Both the position numbers and the translations under genes were made by a program. From Ornithodoros turicata (Eukaryota; Arthropoda; Arachnida; Ixodida; Argasidae): 64,000 nucleotides of DNA. The stretch is taken from positions 28,689,482 to 28,753,481 of the forward strand of contig NC_088205.1 in the NCBI RefSeq assembly GCF_037126465.1, read 5' to 3'. This document shows positions 21,505 to 30,205 of the stretch, in pieces; within the stretch, counting starts at the first letter, position 1; each line of letters starts with the position of its first letter. The notes beneath the pieces were generated by a model. The model made no database searches. It worked only from the letters and a program-made list of their open reading frames with translations, and had not been told where the DNA came from.

Positions 21505-21779
21505 CGTTGACGAGACTCTGTCTTTTCTTTCACTGAAACATGTTTATTGAATACAAACAAAGGAGTTGGACGATAGATGCCTGCCCCCTCCCCCCTCCCT
21601 GACTTGTCTGATCTAACGAACAGAACGAGATGATCAGACGTGTCAGAAAAGGGGAATCTTCATCGCAGCGTCGTCATTGCACGGGTCACGGTACCAGTAC
21701 GATGACGGTATGGACATTCTTTTCGTGCACCCATTCCGCTACCGCACTGCCACGATGACCCCTGCTTCTCCTGTCTGCG

Positions 21780-21804
21780 AGAGAGAGAGAGAGAGAGAGA
21801 GAGA
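21780..21804. repeat. GA microsatellite
   Basis: An uninterrupted GA repeat lies in the gap between the family 2 gene and the polB 3' end. The gap 21505-21866 otherwise holds a minus-strand polyadenylation signal at 21825-21830. Confidence 0.8.
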
Positions 21805-21824
21805 AGCATATCTCGACTACAACT

Positions 21825-21830
21825 TTTATT
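21825..21830 (-). terminator. Polyadenylation signal for polB (A)
   Basis: The minus strand reads AATAAA 37 nt downstream of the TAA of the proposed last polB exon (21867-21919). Confidence 0.5.
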
Positions 21831-21919
21831 CTCGATTACATGCGCGTGCAGCTCTTTGTTCCGCGGTTACTCGATCCCTGACGACGACGCTCTCGGGCTC
21901 TCTTCCGGGTTTTCCGATG

Positions 21920-21980
21920 CTGCACAAAGAGAGAGCACTATCGTAATCCTATACGCGTCAAAACACTAGGAAAGCTTACC
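21920..21980 (-). other. Candidate 3' intron of polB (A)
   Basis: On the minus strand a GTAAGC donor follows …GAATACG and a CTTTGTGCAG acceptor precedes CATCGG. Splicing is phase 1 and gives a 17-residue tail ending at 21867. Without splicing the frame stops at 21966. Both outcomes are possible. Confidence 0.45.
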
Positions 21981-23778
21981 GTATTCGCAGCTTCCATAAG
22001 GGAAGGAGTGTACGGAATCCACGAGATAGCGCTTGTCGTCGTAGGGGACCAAGCTCTTCTTGAGTCTCGAAATGGTGTACATTGTTTGCTTTATACTCTG
22101 GATGGTGCACTGCTTCTGAGAGACTGTCTTTTCATTGAACAGAGAATCTCGGTACACTTCGTGCAATAAATGTTTCCTCACCACGTCTTTCTTAACTCCC
22201 TTCGCTCTCGCGATCTGTTTGTGTGACCCAGCCAAGAGAATGCTGTACATTTTCGCTCGGATGGCTACGACTTCCTGAATAACACCACCTCCCGTCTCGT
22301 CTTTGAAGTACCCCATCTGGTTCGCGTGCTCGTCGTTGAAAAGCGGGTGGTCCGGTGGATAGGAAGACAGATCTAACTCATTCTCAATCTTCATGAGCTG
22401 TTCTTCCAGGCTTTCACACGTGAGAGAAAAAATTATGCTGTCCGTATCGCTATAGATCAATTGCACTGGACACGTCAAGCGAGAAAAGAGAGACTCGTAG
22501 ATGAAGCTGTACATTCGGACTTTGGATATCTCTAGAATGGCAAAGCCCACGTAAAGGGGGTGCGTGCATTTGACCCTCCTATTCTGCATCTCGTATAAGA
22601 TGCACTTGTCACTCAGAATGTGAAAATGCTGACTGCTGACGGAGCTAGCTTTTCGGAGCGCGCTTTCTTTGTCGTAGGCTATAGCGTACCTTTTCATGCG
22701 TCTCACATTTTGTATCGACTTACCGAACGTACTGTTGGACATGGTTTTGTACAAAAGTCGTTCGAATTTCGTGGTGGCGGCATTCCTCAACGTGACGTTT
22801 CTGTGCACGAAGGCTCGCAAAAAATTGTCTTGGCGGAACGAAAGAATGCTGTGAACACGCTTTATTTTCATGCCCAACCTCACATACAGTGCGAGCAATG
22901 CATAATGAACGACGTAGCGTTCTTTATCGTAGCACGTCAGCAAGAGTTTCTTTGTGGGAGGGGCGTTCAGCGCCAACGCGTCTTTCAAGTGTCGCTGGTA
23001 GGGGGAGAGTTCGTTCTCGTTCACACACCTGTGTTCGGGTGCCAGGGGAAAATCCCTGGTGAGTGCGTGCAGTTCTTCGGGGTATGTCAAGTCTACCACG
23101 TAGACGTAACCCACTTCCGAATCGTGAGGAATGTTGAGAAAATCGATCTCGCTCCACCTCGAAGGATCGACCCACTCAAAACCACCTGTCGGGAGATGGA
23201 AAGTCATCGCGTACGGGTACAAACTATTCACGTCGAGGTACTGGATAAAAGTCTTTTCTTGCTGTGGATCGTAATCGTCGCACTCCTCGTGATTAGCCCG
23301 ACAGTATCTATGGAAGCTGTTACAAATGCCTCCCCTGATTCCTTTCTCGATCGTTTCGTACATCTCCTGATCACTTATGAGCTCGAGCTTGACTTTAGTG
23401 AACTTCAGAGCGCTGCTCCACGCGTAACTGGCAAGGGACACGGTGCGTAAGATATCTATCCTATCCGTTTCTTGCGCAATTCTCCTGAAATGCAGCACGA
23501 CGTCGCAGAGCTGACAAGTGTCGAGCGTAACGTAGAGACGCGTGTAATCGCCCAGGTCCTTGCATTCGAACAATTCGAAAATCTCGAGGGCGTACTGATA
23601 GTCCTCGTCCGTGATCTCTTGGTCGTTCAGGTCACTTTTGAAAGCTTCCTTTGGCGGTAGTGCGGGCAAATTGTACGCTTCGAAACTGTCGACGAAGGTG
23701 TACGGGTAAATTCCCTTCTTGAGGAGGCGTCGGAAACGGTCACCAAACATTTGACGAGTACAATGAAACGCGCTCTCA

Positions 23779-24080
23779 CCACCGCTGGCACCAGCGGCAT
23801 GGCCGAGTGGGCTAAGGCGTCCGCTCGTTGGTGGTAACCAAGGTCGTGCTGAAGACTGGGAGGTGGTGGGTTCGAATCCTACCGCCGGCTGTGCTGTCTG
23901 AGGTTTTCCCTGGGTTTTCCGAAGACTTTCCAGACGAATGTCGGCACAGTTCCCCCTGAAGTCGGCCCAGGACGCATACTAACCCCCCTGTCCCCCACTC
24001 CTTCCTGCTATCCTCTCTCCGTCTGTCCACATCTGTACGTCGCTCATAGCCACAGTTGCTTCGCGGCGCTAACACCCAAT

Positions 24081-24115
<35 letters not shown>

Positions 24116-24124
24116 ACCGCTGGC
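23779..24124 (+). mobile_element. tRNA-headed SINE with poly(A) tail, inserted in polB
   Basis: The body 23790-24113 starts with a tRNA-like head that has a long variable arm, as in Ser/Leu tRNAs (A box near 23803, B box GGGTTCGAATCC near 23867). It ends in about 32 A residues. The 11-bp direct repeats CCACCGCTGGC are at 23779-23789 and 24114-24124. The 3' body (GCACAGTTCCCCCTGAAGTC) matches the SINE at 3108-3417, whose tRNA head differs. It is therefore one SINE body with two heads. Confidence 0.9.
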
Positions 24125-26126
24125 GAGCAGAGTTTCCACCAGGTTCGACAAGGACAGGTTGAAAAACTGCGTGGTATCGCGGAAATGGAGATCTCCAATA
24201 TTGAACCCTCTTATCTTTTCCGAACTCGAAGCTAAGATCCACGGTTCACCCATATTTAGAACGTGCATGTATCGGAGAAGGGAGCTCAAATCGTATTGCA
24301 GGTTGTGCACGCACACGACGAGTTCTTTGGTATTACGACACGTAAGGTTACACGTATCACACAGCGTCGCGACAAAATTCGAAGAACCGGGCTCTACGAA
24401 GTGGGTGTGGTCGTGATGCGACACTTTCCGTGTGTGTCGGTTAAATTCGATTCCACAAAATTCGCAGTGCGTAGCGCTCGCGTGCCGAAAGTGGTCTTCC
24501 ACACTCATGACCAACGGTGAGGGAAGACGGTTCAGCCTATGGATTTGTTCGCTAAATCCCTTGAGCGCGAACAAGCATTTTTCTGCCGCGTTGGGTCCCA
24601 AATAGCCATCTACGCCCATTATTTTCCCGTCACAACTCCGCACTACAACGATGCTGTACGAACTCATCCTGTGCACACTCACGGCGTCCTTAACAAGTGC
24701 ATCCTTTTCCAAGACGCTCTCCGTGTCTAACACCGCGAAATAGGGGTAGGGATGCGTGTACTGTATCTTGTTGAAGGAGACACTCTCCCCCGCTTTTGGC
24801 ATTTCGAGGATCACTTCGTCTACGTCTCGACACAGACGTTCGTGCTGCTCCAACGCCTGTCTTGTCCCATAGCCGCTCGTACACTTCTCACAATAAAAAT
24901 AGTCACCACGTCCCATGAAAGTGCTAAATTTTTTAATGCCATAGAAATGCTCCCTAACCTCGAGCAGATAGACTTTATCCTTATAGAGCGTACAGGGAAC
25001 CCGTCCGGTAGATATCGAACTCGTCTGCTCGTCGAACACGTAGATGTACACGGAGATTTTGTTTTTTCTCTCCCACAGGGTAATGTCTTCGTAAGTGACT
25101 GGGAAGTAGGGGGGCCAGTACGTCACGCGCGTCTCCGGGTTCCGCGGATTCATATATTTGTGATATCTGACATAATGGTTTGCATTCCTCTTTAACGGAT
25201 GCAAGAGTGCCAGCACGCTATACTTGAAACATTCGTTTTCGTGGTTCGGTGGAAGTTTGACGTTTGTGAGAGTCTTTCGTTTTCTTTTTAGCAGCTCGGG
25301 AAGCTCGATCGTGCACCCAATCCGCTTCGGTTTTAAGCGCGTTAGTTTTAAGTCGACACATTGGACGTCGTTCGAGGTGAAACCAGACCCTTCTCTCGCA
25401 TAGTTTTCAACGCGTTGCGAGGATTCTGCGATAGCAGCATTTATCGCACCTTCGATTTCTTGACGGTTATGAACCACTCTCATGTGAAGGTTCACGTGAA
25501 GGAGATGAGAAGTCAACCCGTCGGCTCCGTCCTTAACCATGAGCGCTTTCGAGCACAGACAAATTTGAAAGGCATGGGATAAGCTTCGAGGACGCGCGCG
25601 ATTACTGGAGCTATGCTCGGTAGATAGAGTCGCAAATCGTCGACGTTGTCGTCGTGCGGGGAGCAGAGAAGCGTGTACCTAGTAGCCGTTCCGTCGAATG
25701 CCTCGTCTGTGACAAAAAAAGGAAGGAATCGTCTCTCCGTGACGGAGGGATGATTCTCTACGACGTGTTCTCGCAATTCAATGATTCTACGACCCTGGAC
25801 AGGCTCAGCTTCGTTTTGAAATTCTGGACTTGCACCTGGTGATTCATCTCTAGCCCAAGCAGACAGAGGAATGAAATCTGCATAGGACTGATCCCCTTCC
25901 CACATGAGCAATTCGTCTGCATTGTCGTGCCCATCTAGGGGTTCGTCGTCGTCGTCGTCGTCATCCGTTTCAGGTATTACGAAAGGAGGACTACTGACTC
26001 TGTCGTCGTCATCTGAAAGGACGACTGGGCTGTTACCGAGATTCTCTATTCTAGCTTCGTGCTCTCTTTCTACGGCCACGAGCATGGCATCGATGGGGTC
26101 GTACTGACATACGAGACAGCGCGGCA

Positions 26127-26178
26127 CTGCGGTCAAACAAAATCAGTACGAGATTTCCTCTCACGAAACAATGCTCAC
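26127..26178 (-). other. 5' intron of polB (A) falling inside an ATG codon
   Basis: The donor GTGAGC follows …GGAAAA and the acceptor GACCGCAG precedes TGCCGCGCTGT. Joining makes A|TG plus PRC, exactly as in Polinton B. Here an upstream ATG (26258-26260) is also in frame through the junction. A second 5' intron is likely at 26284-26339 (GTAAGT…TTTTCAG). Confidence 0.6.
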
Positions 26179-26420
26179 TTTTCCATTCAGTTGAGGAACG
26201 CTTGAGATTGATGATGAGAGAAAGGATGGGATGAGTCCCTGTGTGTGTGTTCAGTGTCATGCGGTGACAGCGGCTATTGGTTCCTGAAAAACAATGTCAT
26301 ACATAGAATACACTCTCACAGCAGAGACGGTCAACTTACATTCTGCTCCACGAAACGCCTCGCGTCGTGGATGGATGCCCCTTGTGGGCTTTCGATCAAT
26401 CGTCGTAGAACCAGCGCACC

Positions 26421-26427
26421 TTTTATA
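26421..26427 (-). promoter_or_regulatory. TATA box for polB (A)
   Basis: The minus strand reads TATAAAA, about 80 nt before the candidate 5'-UTR donor at 26339. It is the counterpart of 18226-18233 in B. Confidence 0.5.
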
Positions 26428-26599
26428 GTCGCTACACCGCTCTCCTCCTCGTCCTCGCATTGCGACGGTGTCGTCTGTACTTTGACCACCCCGCCTTCCG
26501 TCTTTCGCGCCTTTTTGCGATGTCGCATATGACAATGATAATACCATCGACGTTGAATAAAACATTACACTATTTTCTAGCTAACACTCTGGGCCGACT

Positions 26600-26695
26600 T
26601 GTATATGATGACGAGAAGACCCAGAGTGGGATTCGAACCCAGGATCCTTCTACACTGGGCGCGACACACTAACCACCAGTCTAATTCGTGCTGCG
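26600..26695 (-). repeat. tRNA-like relic
   Basis: On the minus strand an A-box-like GGTGGTTAGTGTG is followed by a T-arm-like GGGTTCGAATCCC. The 5' acceptor strand does not pair with the 3' side, so this is a tRNA-derived relic or SINE head rather than a working tRNA gene. Confidence 0.45.
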
Positions 26696-26736
26696 TGACG
26701 TTTTTCGTATTGCGGGGTTCGTGTCTACACACGTCA

Positions 26737-26786
26737 CAACATGTTCAAACACGTCCAAACATGTTCAGACACGTTCAATGACGTCA
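26737..26786 (+). promoter_or_regulatory. Tandem p53-like decamers plus CRE, array 1
   Basis: Four abutting 10-bp units occupy 26737-26776. The third, AAACATGTTC, fits the p53 half-site consensus RRRCWWGYYY at all ten positions; the others miss one. A CRE palindrome TGACGTCA (26779-26786) follows directly. Confidence 0.6.
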
Positions 26787-26840
26787 TAGAGAGGGTGAGA
26801 GGAACGAGTGTGTCCAGGGGCGACTTCGCCGCCCGTGTCT

Positions 26841-26900
26841 GAACACGTCCAAACATGTTCAAACACGTCTTAACATGTTCAAACACGTTCAATGACGTCA
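26841..26900 (+). promoter_or_regulatory. Tandem p53-like decamers plus CRE, array 2
   Basis: Five abutting 10-bp units occupy 26841-26890. The second, AAACATGTTC, is a perfect RRRCWWGYYY match; the others miss one. TGACGTCA is at 26893-26900. This array lies about 25 bp before the TATA box at 26926. Confidence 0.6.
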
Positions 26901-26925
26901 TAGAGAGTGAGAGGCAAAGCTTTAC

Positions 26926-26932
26926 TATAAAT
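26926..26932 (+). promoter_or_regulatory. TATA box of spliced Cys-rich gene (A)
   Basis: TATAAAT lies 32 bp upstream of the ATG at 26964, downstream of the two decamer arrays. Confidence 0.6.
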
Positions 26933-26963
26933 GTCGAAGCGAATGGTCGATCGTCATTCCATC

Positions 26964-27346
26964 ATGATCAGCTTGGTAGATCCTCGTAAGTAATACCCAT
27001 GACGTCATCATCGCCGAAATGTTTGAAGAGTTTCGTTTCCAGTGTACAACACTTTTGCTGCGCGTGAAGTCGGTTTTTTCCCGCCTCACATATTTCGGGA
27101 GATTGGCAGCGCCCGCTTCTTCTGCACCAATTGTGGTGGATTGTGGTCCAAAGGTACGCTTCCTCGTTATTTTTTTAATACGTTCTATAACCAGTCACAT
27201 TTTTTTCAGAGCAAAAGCATTGGACGGACCGATTGATTCGCCCGTTTCTCGGTTGTCGGACGGTACCGTTCGACGTACGTTGCGAAGGACTTCGACTATT
27301 GAAGGAAGATGGAGAAGATGGACCATCAGTGTCACTCTGTGACTGA
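26964..27346 (+). CDS. Spliced small Cys-rich protein, copy A1, 3 exons
   Basis: Exons are 26964-26985, 27043-27153 and 27210-27346. Both introns are phase 1 (GTAAGT…TTTCCAG and GTACGC…TTTTCAG), and the middle exon is 111 nt. The product is about 89 residues and has C-x2-CGGLW, then HW-TD, then IRPFLGC. This is the same order and spacing as copies A2 and B. The Cys/His/Cys pattern suggests a small zinc fold. It is faintly like a BIR domain, but the spacing differs and I do not assign that family. Its last exon overlaps exon 1 of copy A2 in another frame. It lies next to the p53-like/CRE promoter. Confidence 0.7.
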
Positions 27347-27620
27347 AGAAGATTGTACGTGTGTGTGTGTTTGAGTTAAAAAAACACGCGTTTCTCACAC
27401 TCCTTTCGTTGCAGATTACGAATGGCTACTGACGGGAGATCTACCCCTGGTCCTAACCTTCAAGCCTCCTCCAAAGACCTTCTTTTTGCGAATCGGCGAT
27501 CAACTGACTACCTGTCGCTGCGGTGGACTCTGGCCGAGAAACCCCAGCCATTGGTTAGACTCGAGCCTTCGTCCGTATTTGGGCTGCCTTCCCGGCTACG
27601 AAACCAAAGCTGGAGCCTAA
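27318..27620 (+). CDS. Spliced small Cys-rich protein, copy A2, 2 exons
   Basis: Exon 1 is 27318-27354 and exon 2 is 27415-27620. The intron is phase 1 (GTACGT…TTGCAG). The product is about 80 residues, with LLTGDLP, CRCGGLW, HWLD and RPYLGC. It aligns well with the Polinton B copy (18340-18633), including the exon junction (D|YY). Because all introns are phase 1, exon 2 of copy A1 could also splice in frame to exon 2 of A2 and give a two-domain protein. Transcripts would settle whether this is one locus or two. Confidence 0.7.
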
Positions 27621-27674
27621 TTTTTGTGTAACGAGAAATAAAAAAAGGTTGTCTACTCTCATTCCGTCTCAGTC

Positions 27675-28073
27675 ATGATGACGCCCGAGCAGAGGTTTGC
27701 CACCTTTGTGCAAACGCGAATGTATCGGGACTTGCTGCGATTACGCGATTATATTCACGGCGATAGCTGCGAGGGAGACTTTCGCTCGATTCTCAAGACG
27801 ATACCCCTACGTCTGTTCACCGTCAGTGGGAAGATTGCAAAGAAAATGAAGCGTTTCGTAGATTACAAGCTCGAGCTGTTGGAAAAGTATAGACGAGGAG
27901 AGACAGTCGACCCGTGTCTCATCAACGCGGGTTTCAACCGACCTATCGTCCGTCGCTACTGGCTTCTCCACACATCCCTCGACGTCACGGTGCAGACCGG
28001 CGACGACGACGGCGGTGAGCGTCGGGTCAGCACGTTGGAAGATCGTCTCGCAAGGGTCTTGTGTATGTCGTGA
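27675..28073 (+). CDS. Small helical conserved protein (family 1), Polinton A
   Basis: The 132-residue basic, helix-rich protein starts at 27675, with a second ATG directly after. It carries RMYRDLLRLRDY near residue 15 and LINAGFNRPIVRRYW near residue 88, the family signature also seen in B (18636-19022) and C. It has no known domain. A plus-strand AATAAA overlaps the short gap (28074-28093) before the convergent protease. Confidence 0.8.
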   Translation: MMTPEQRFATFVQTRMYRDLLRLRDYIHGDSCEGDFRSILKTIPLRLFTVSGKIAKKMKRFVDYKLELLEKYRRGETVDPCLINAGFNRPIVRRYWLLHTSLDVTVQTGDDDGGERRVSTLEDRLARVLCMS

Positions 28074-28093
28074 AAAAATAAATAGTCTATTTT

Positions 28094-28534
28094 TTACGAA
28101 ACGAGTTCGCTCACGAGGAGACGTTTTATTGTTTCGTCATTCTCTTCGAGGTTACAGGAAAACATGGATACACAACTTTTCAAGCTGTAGCGTTTCGACA
28201 TGCGCGTGGCTACGTAGATACAAAAAAGCCCGCAGTAAGGCGAAAAAGGCGATTGAATACACTTGTCGTTATACTCGTCCACTACAGGTAAAGTCTTTCG
28301 AAGGTTTGCTTCGATGGGGGGAAGTCCGTAGCTGTCGAAAAACACGGCAGACCCGTCGTAGTTTTTCAGGTAGAGCACCCAGTGCTGCCCGCGCCTTCTT
28401 CGCTCTTCCGTATTGATGATTAAATAACCGGGCTTGCGTAAAACGAAGGCTTCGTCGGAAGCGCAAATGCCTCTCAGCATGGAGGAAGCGAGGGGGTTCA
28501 GGGACACGAGTTCCAAGATGTCGCTCTCGTACAT
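28094..28534 (-). CDS. Adenain-like cysteine protease (A)
   Basis: The 146-residue intact frame has GQHWVLYL (His), VFFDSYGLPP (Asp) and CIQSPFSPYCGLFC (Gln, Cys), matching the adenovirus-type protease order. It would process virion precursors. It lies immediately downstream of MCP with 6 bp between genes, as in B. Confidence 0.9.
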   Translation of the reverse strand: MYESDILELVSLNPLASSMLRGICASDEAFVLRKPGYLIINTEERRRRGQHWVLYLKNYDGSAVFFDSYGLPPIEANLRKTLPVVDEYNDKCIQSPFSPYCGLFCIYVATRMSKRYSLKSCVSMFSCNLEENDETIKRLLVSELVS

Positions 28535-28540
28535 CTTTTC

Positions 28541-29839
28541 TTATGGGAAGGTGACCGTACGGTCCTTGTCGACGTACATGAGCTTGGGACACTCGGAAAT
28601 CAAGAGGACGGTGACCGCGTGTGGAAGGGCTTTAGCGAAGCGTAATTGCAGGCGAACGTTTCCTTTTCGCCACTCGTTCAAATGCGAAGGAGAAGAACAC
28701 TTGTCCACGTCCAAGTTGAAGTAGAGAAGGAACCCGTTCGTTTTAAATCGCTCGTAGCTATACTTGAAATGTTTCTCTCCCAGTTCTTGCAAGAAGTTAA
28801 AGTAGGGAATTTTGACGAGGTCGTTCTGAAAGTCGTACTCGGCTCGCACTTGCTGGCCGTCCACGGAGAGCATCGAATGAGACAGGTCGTAATGACGGAA
28901 TTTGTAGGGGTTCGATTGGATGTCGCCGAGAAAGTCGGACGTGGCGAGCAGGGCGACGCATAATTTGGAAGGTACCCTTTCGGGGTAAACGTTTTCAAAG
29001 TGAGCGTCCAAGCTCCCGGCACTCAAGCTCCGCACCTTGGTTTCCAATCCGCGTAACACGTAGATGGCCGGCGTGGTCTGAAGCCGCCGCTCGTATTCCA
29101 AAAACAGGGAAGGTGCCAGCGTCACCTTTTTCAAGTGTAACGTCATTTCTTTAATGTCCACCTCGTAATTGTACGTTTTCTTGTCTTTGGGGACCGATAC
29201 GAGTTTAAATTCGTCGTTGTTTAACAGGAAAACGACGCGAATTTCGACGGCAGGTACCATCAGGCGCGGCTGTTGAAACAGGTCGGTATTGATCTGTCCG
29301 ACCAGGTTAAAGTATTTTCCACCCTTCGTCGCTTCGTAACGTTGTTTCGGACCGCGAGACGAGACGTCGTAATCGTCCTTTAAATGTTCGTCGTCCTCGA
29401 CATAAAGTCCAGCCGCGTGCACTGTTTCTTGAGCCGCGGGCGTGGAATGAAGCACGACGTCCAAAATACTCCTGTAGGCGTACAACTCGTTGGAACTGAC
29501 GAGTTTGTTGTTCGCGTAAACGGTGACCGTCTTAAACATGCCGCTCAACAGGTGGTTTATTGGGAAAACGACATCTTTCTCGTCCATTTCTTCCCCGTCG
29601 TCGCGAACAATGCGCACGGTCAAAGACACGAAACTGCCGTAGAGATCCAAGTGTGCCCTTTGCAAATTTTGAATACAAAATTCGATCACGGAATTATTTA
29701 CCCCGTTGACCGGATAAAAAAGTTGGTACGAAGTATCTTCCACGCCGTATTGAATGGAAGGGGGTTCGAATATCATCACGTCACTCGTAAGACAATGCGG
29801 TGACCGTTGCGTCTGTATTTTTGCTTTCGTTGACGTCAT
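28541..29839 (-). CDS. Major capsid protein, double jelly-roll (A)
   Basis: The 432-residue intact frame starts at the ATG at 29839. It belongs to the F54H12.2-like/Polinton MCP family: YQLFYPVNG near residue 38, VVFPINHLLSGMFKTVTVYANN near residue 87, a Ser/Asp-rich loop, and the C-terminal RFAKALPHAVTVLLISECPK. In this family two jelly-rolls build trimeric hexon-like capsomers. B has a homolog that Polinton A itself disrupted (35369-36173 plus 19472-19980), so the intact copy of this gene in the window is in A. It lies in one minus-strand block from the ATPase to the protease. Confidence 0.9.
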   Translation of the reverse strand: MTSTKAKIQTQRSPHCLTSDVMIFEPPSIQYGVEDTSYQLFYPVNGVNNSVIEFCIQNLQRAHLDLYGSFVSLTVRIVRDDGEEMDEKDVVFPINHLLSGMFKTVTVYANNKLVSSNELYAYRSILDVVLHSTPAAQETVHAAGLYVEDDEHLKDDYDVSSRGPKQRYEATKGGKYFNLVGQINTDLFQQPRLMVPAVEIRVVFLLNNDEFKLVSVPKDKKTYNYEVDIKEMTLHLKKVTLAPSLFLEYERRLQTTPAIYVLRGLETKVRSLSAGSLDAHFENVYPERVPSKLCVALLATSDFLGDIQSNPYKFRHYDLSHSMLSVDGQQVRAEYDFQNDLVKIPYFNFLQELGEKHFKYSYERFKTNGFLLYFNLDVDKCSSPSHLNEWRKGNVRLQLRFAKALPHAVTVLLISECPKLMYVDKDRTVTFP

Positions 29840-29869
29840 GGCGGAGCGCGCGCAGCGGATGTGTGACCT

Positions 29870-30205
29870 TCACGGCCTACCAAAGATATCTGCAGGTGCG
29901 TCGTGTGTCGGCGCCTTTTGTTGTCTTTTGCGGCGTTTCTTTCCATTGTTGTTGTTGTTTCCAGAGCCCTCCATGGAATCCAGCACGTCTCTCCCCGTTG
30001 CTATGGCCGTCTTTTTTACTGCGCGCGATATTCCTTCGCCATCGGCCAAATTCCGCGCCAAGCGCTTCAACGTTCTCTTGGCGATCGGTTTTATTTGCTG
30101 CCACATGGGAACGATAAACTTGGATATGTTGCTCAACACACTGCCCCCTCGTTGGAAAAGGGGTCCCGTGTACACGGGAATTATTTTGGGGGAATTACGG
30201 TACAT
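29870..30205 (-). CDS. Adenovirus pX/pVI-like core or membrane-active protein (A)
   Basis: The 111-residue basic protein has the conserved N-terminal YTGPLFQRGGS motif. An amphipathic, possibly membrane-active helix follows, then a polyN stretch and a KKRRKRQQK basic tail. The YxGxxxQRG motif followed by a helix and basic tail is the hallmark of the pX-like virion protein of Polintons and adintoviruses. The B homolog is 36738-37088. It overlaps the end of the minor capsid gene by 11 bp. Confidence 0.8.
   Translation of the reverse strand: MYRNSPKIIPVYTGPLFQRGGSVLSNISKFIVPMWQQIKPIAKRTLKRLARNLADGEGISRAVKKTAIATGRDVLDSMEGSGNNNNNGKKRRKRQQKAPTHDAPADIFGRP

Larger units (their letters stand above)
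21867..26260 (-). pseudogene. polB: Polinton A protein-primed DNA polymerase B, broken
   Basis: It has the family 'polB' layout. The Cys-rich N-terminus (CLVCQYD) is followed by an acidic linker and the exonuclease (VLDTES, HNLQYDLSSLL). An endonuclease VII-like zinc motif (CEFCG…HHDH…CDTCN) comes next. The palm motifs are DVNSLYPYAM (A, about 23205-23235), YKTMSNSTFG (B) and YSDTDSIIF (C, about 22435-22460). A SINE (23790-24113) with 11-bp TSD splits it between exonuclease and palm. A one-base frameshift lies near 25545, where the frames 25513-26136 and 24080-25540 overlap. The upstream ATG at 26258-26260 reads into the frame through a phase-1 intron (26127-26178). A 3' phase-1 intron (21920-21980) would replace the last residues with an acidic/Ser-rich tail ending at 21867. 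Confidence 0.9.

Noticed and set aside
22620..23450. Long plus-strand open frame of about 276 codons
   Set aside because: It lies exactly antisense to the polymerase palm region of Polinton A and has no domain. GC-rich coding DNA opens shadow frames.
23790..23885. tRNA-Ser/Leu-like gene
   Set aside because: It is the head of a SINE: it has flanking TSDs, a shared 3' body and a poly(A) tail, and its acceptor arm is not intact.
26964..27620. Assignment of the Cys-rich proteins to the BIR/IAP family
   Set aside because: C-x2-C-GGL-W followed by His and Cys recalls BIR, but the spacing differs (9 and 11 residues instead of about 16 and 6), one copy has C-x-C, and B replaces His by Asp.
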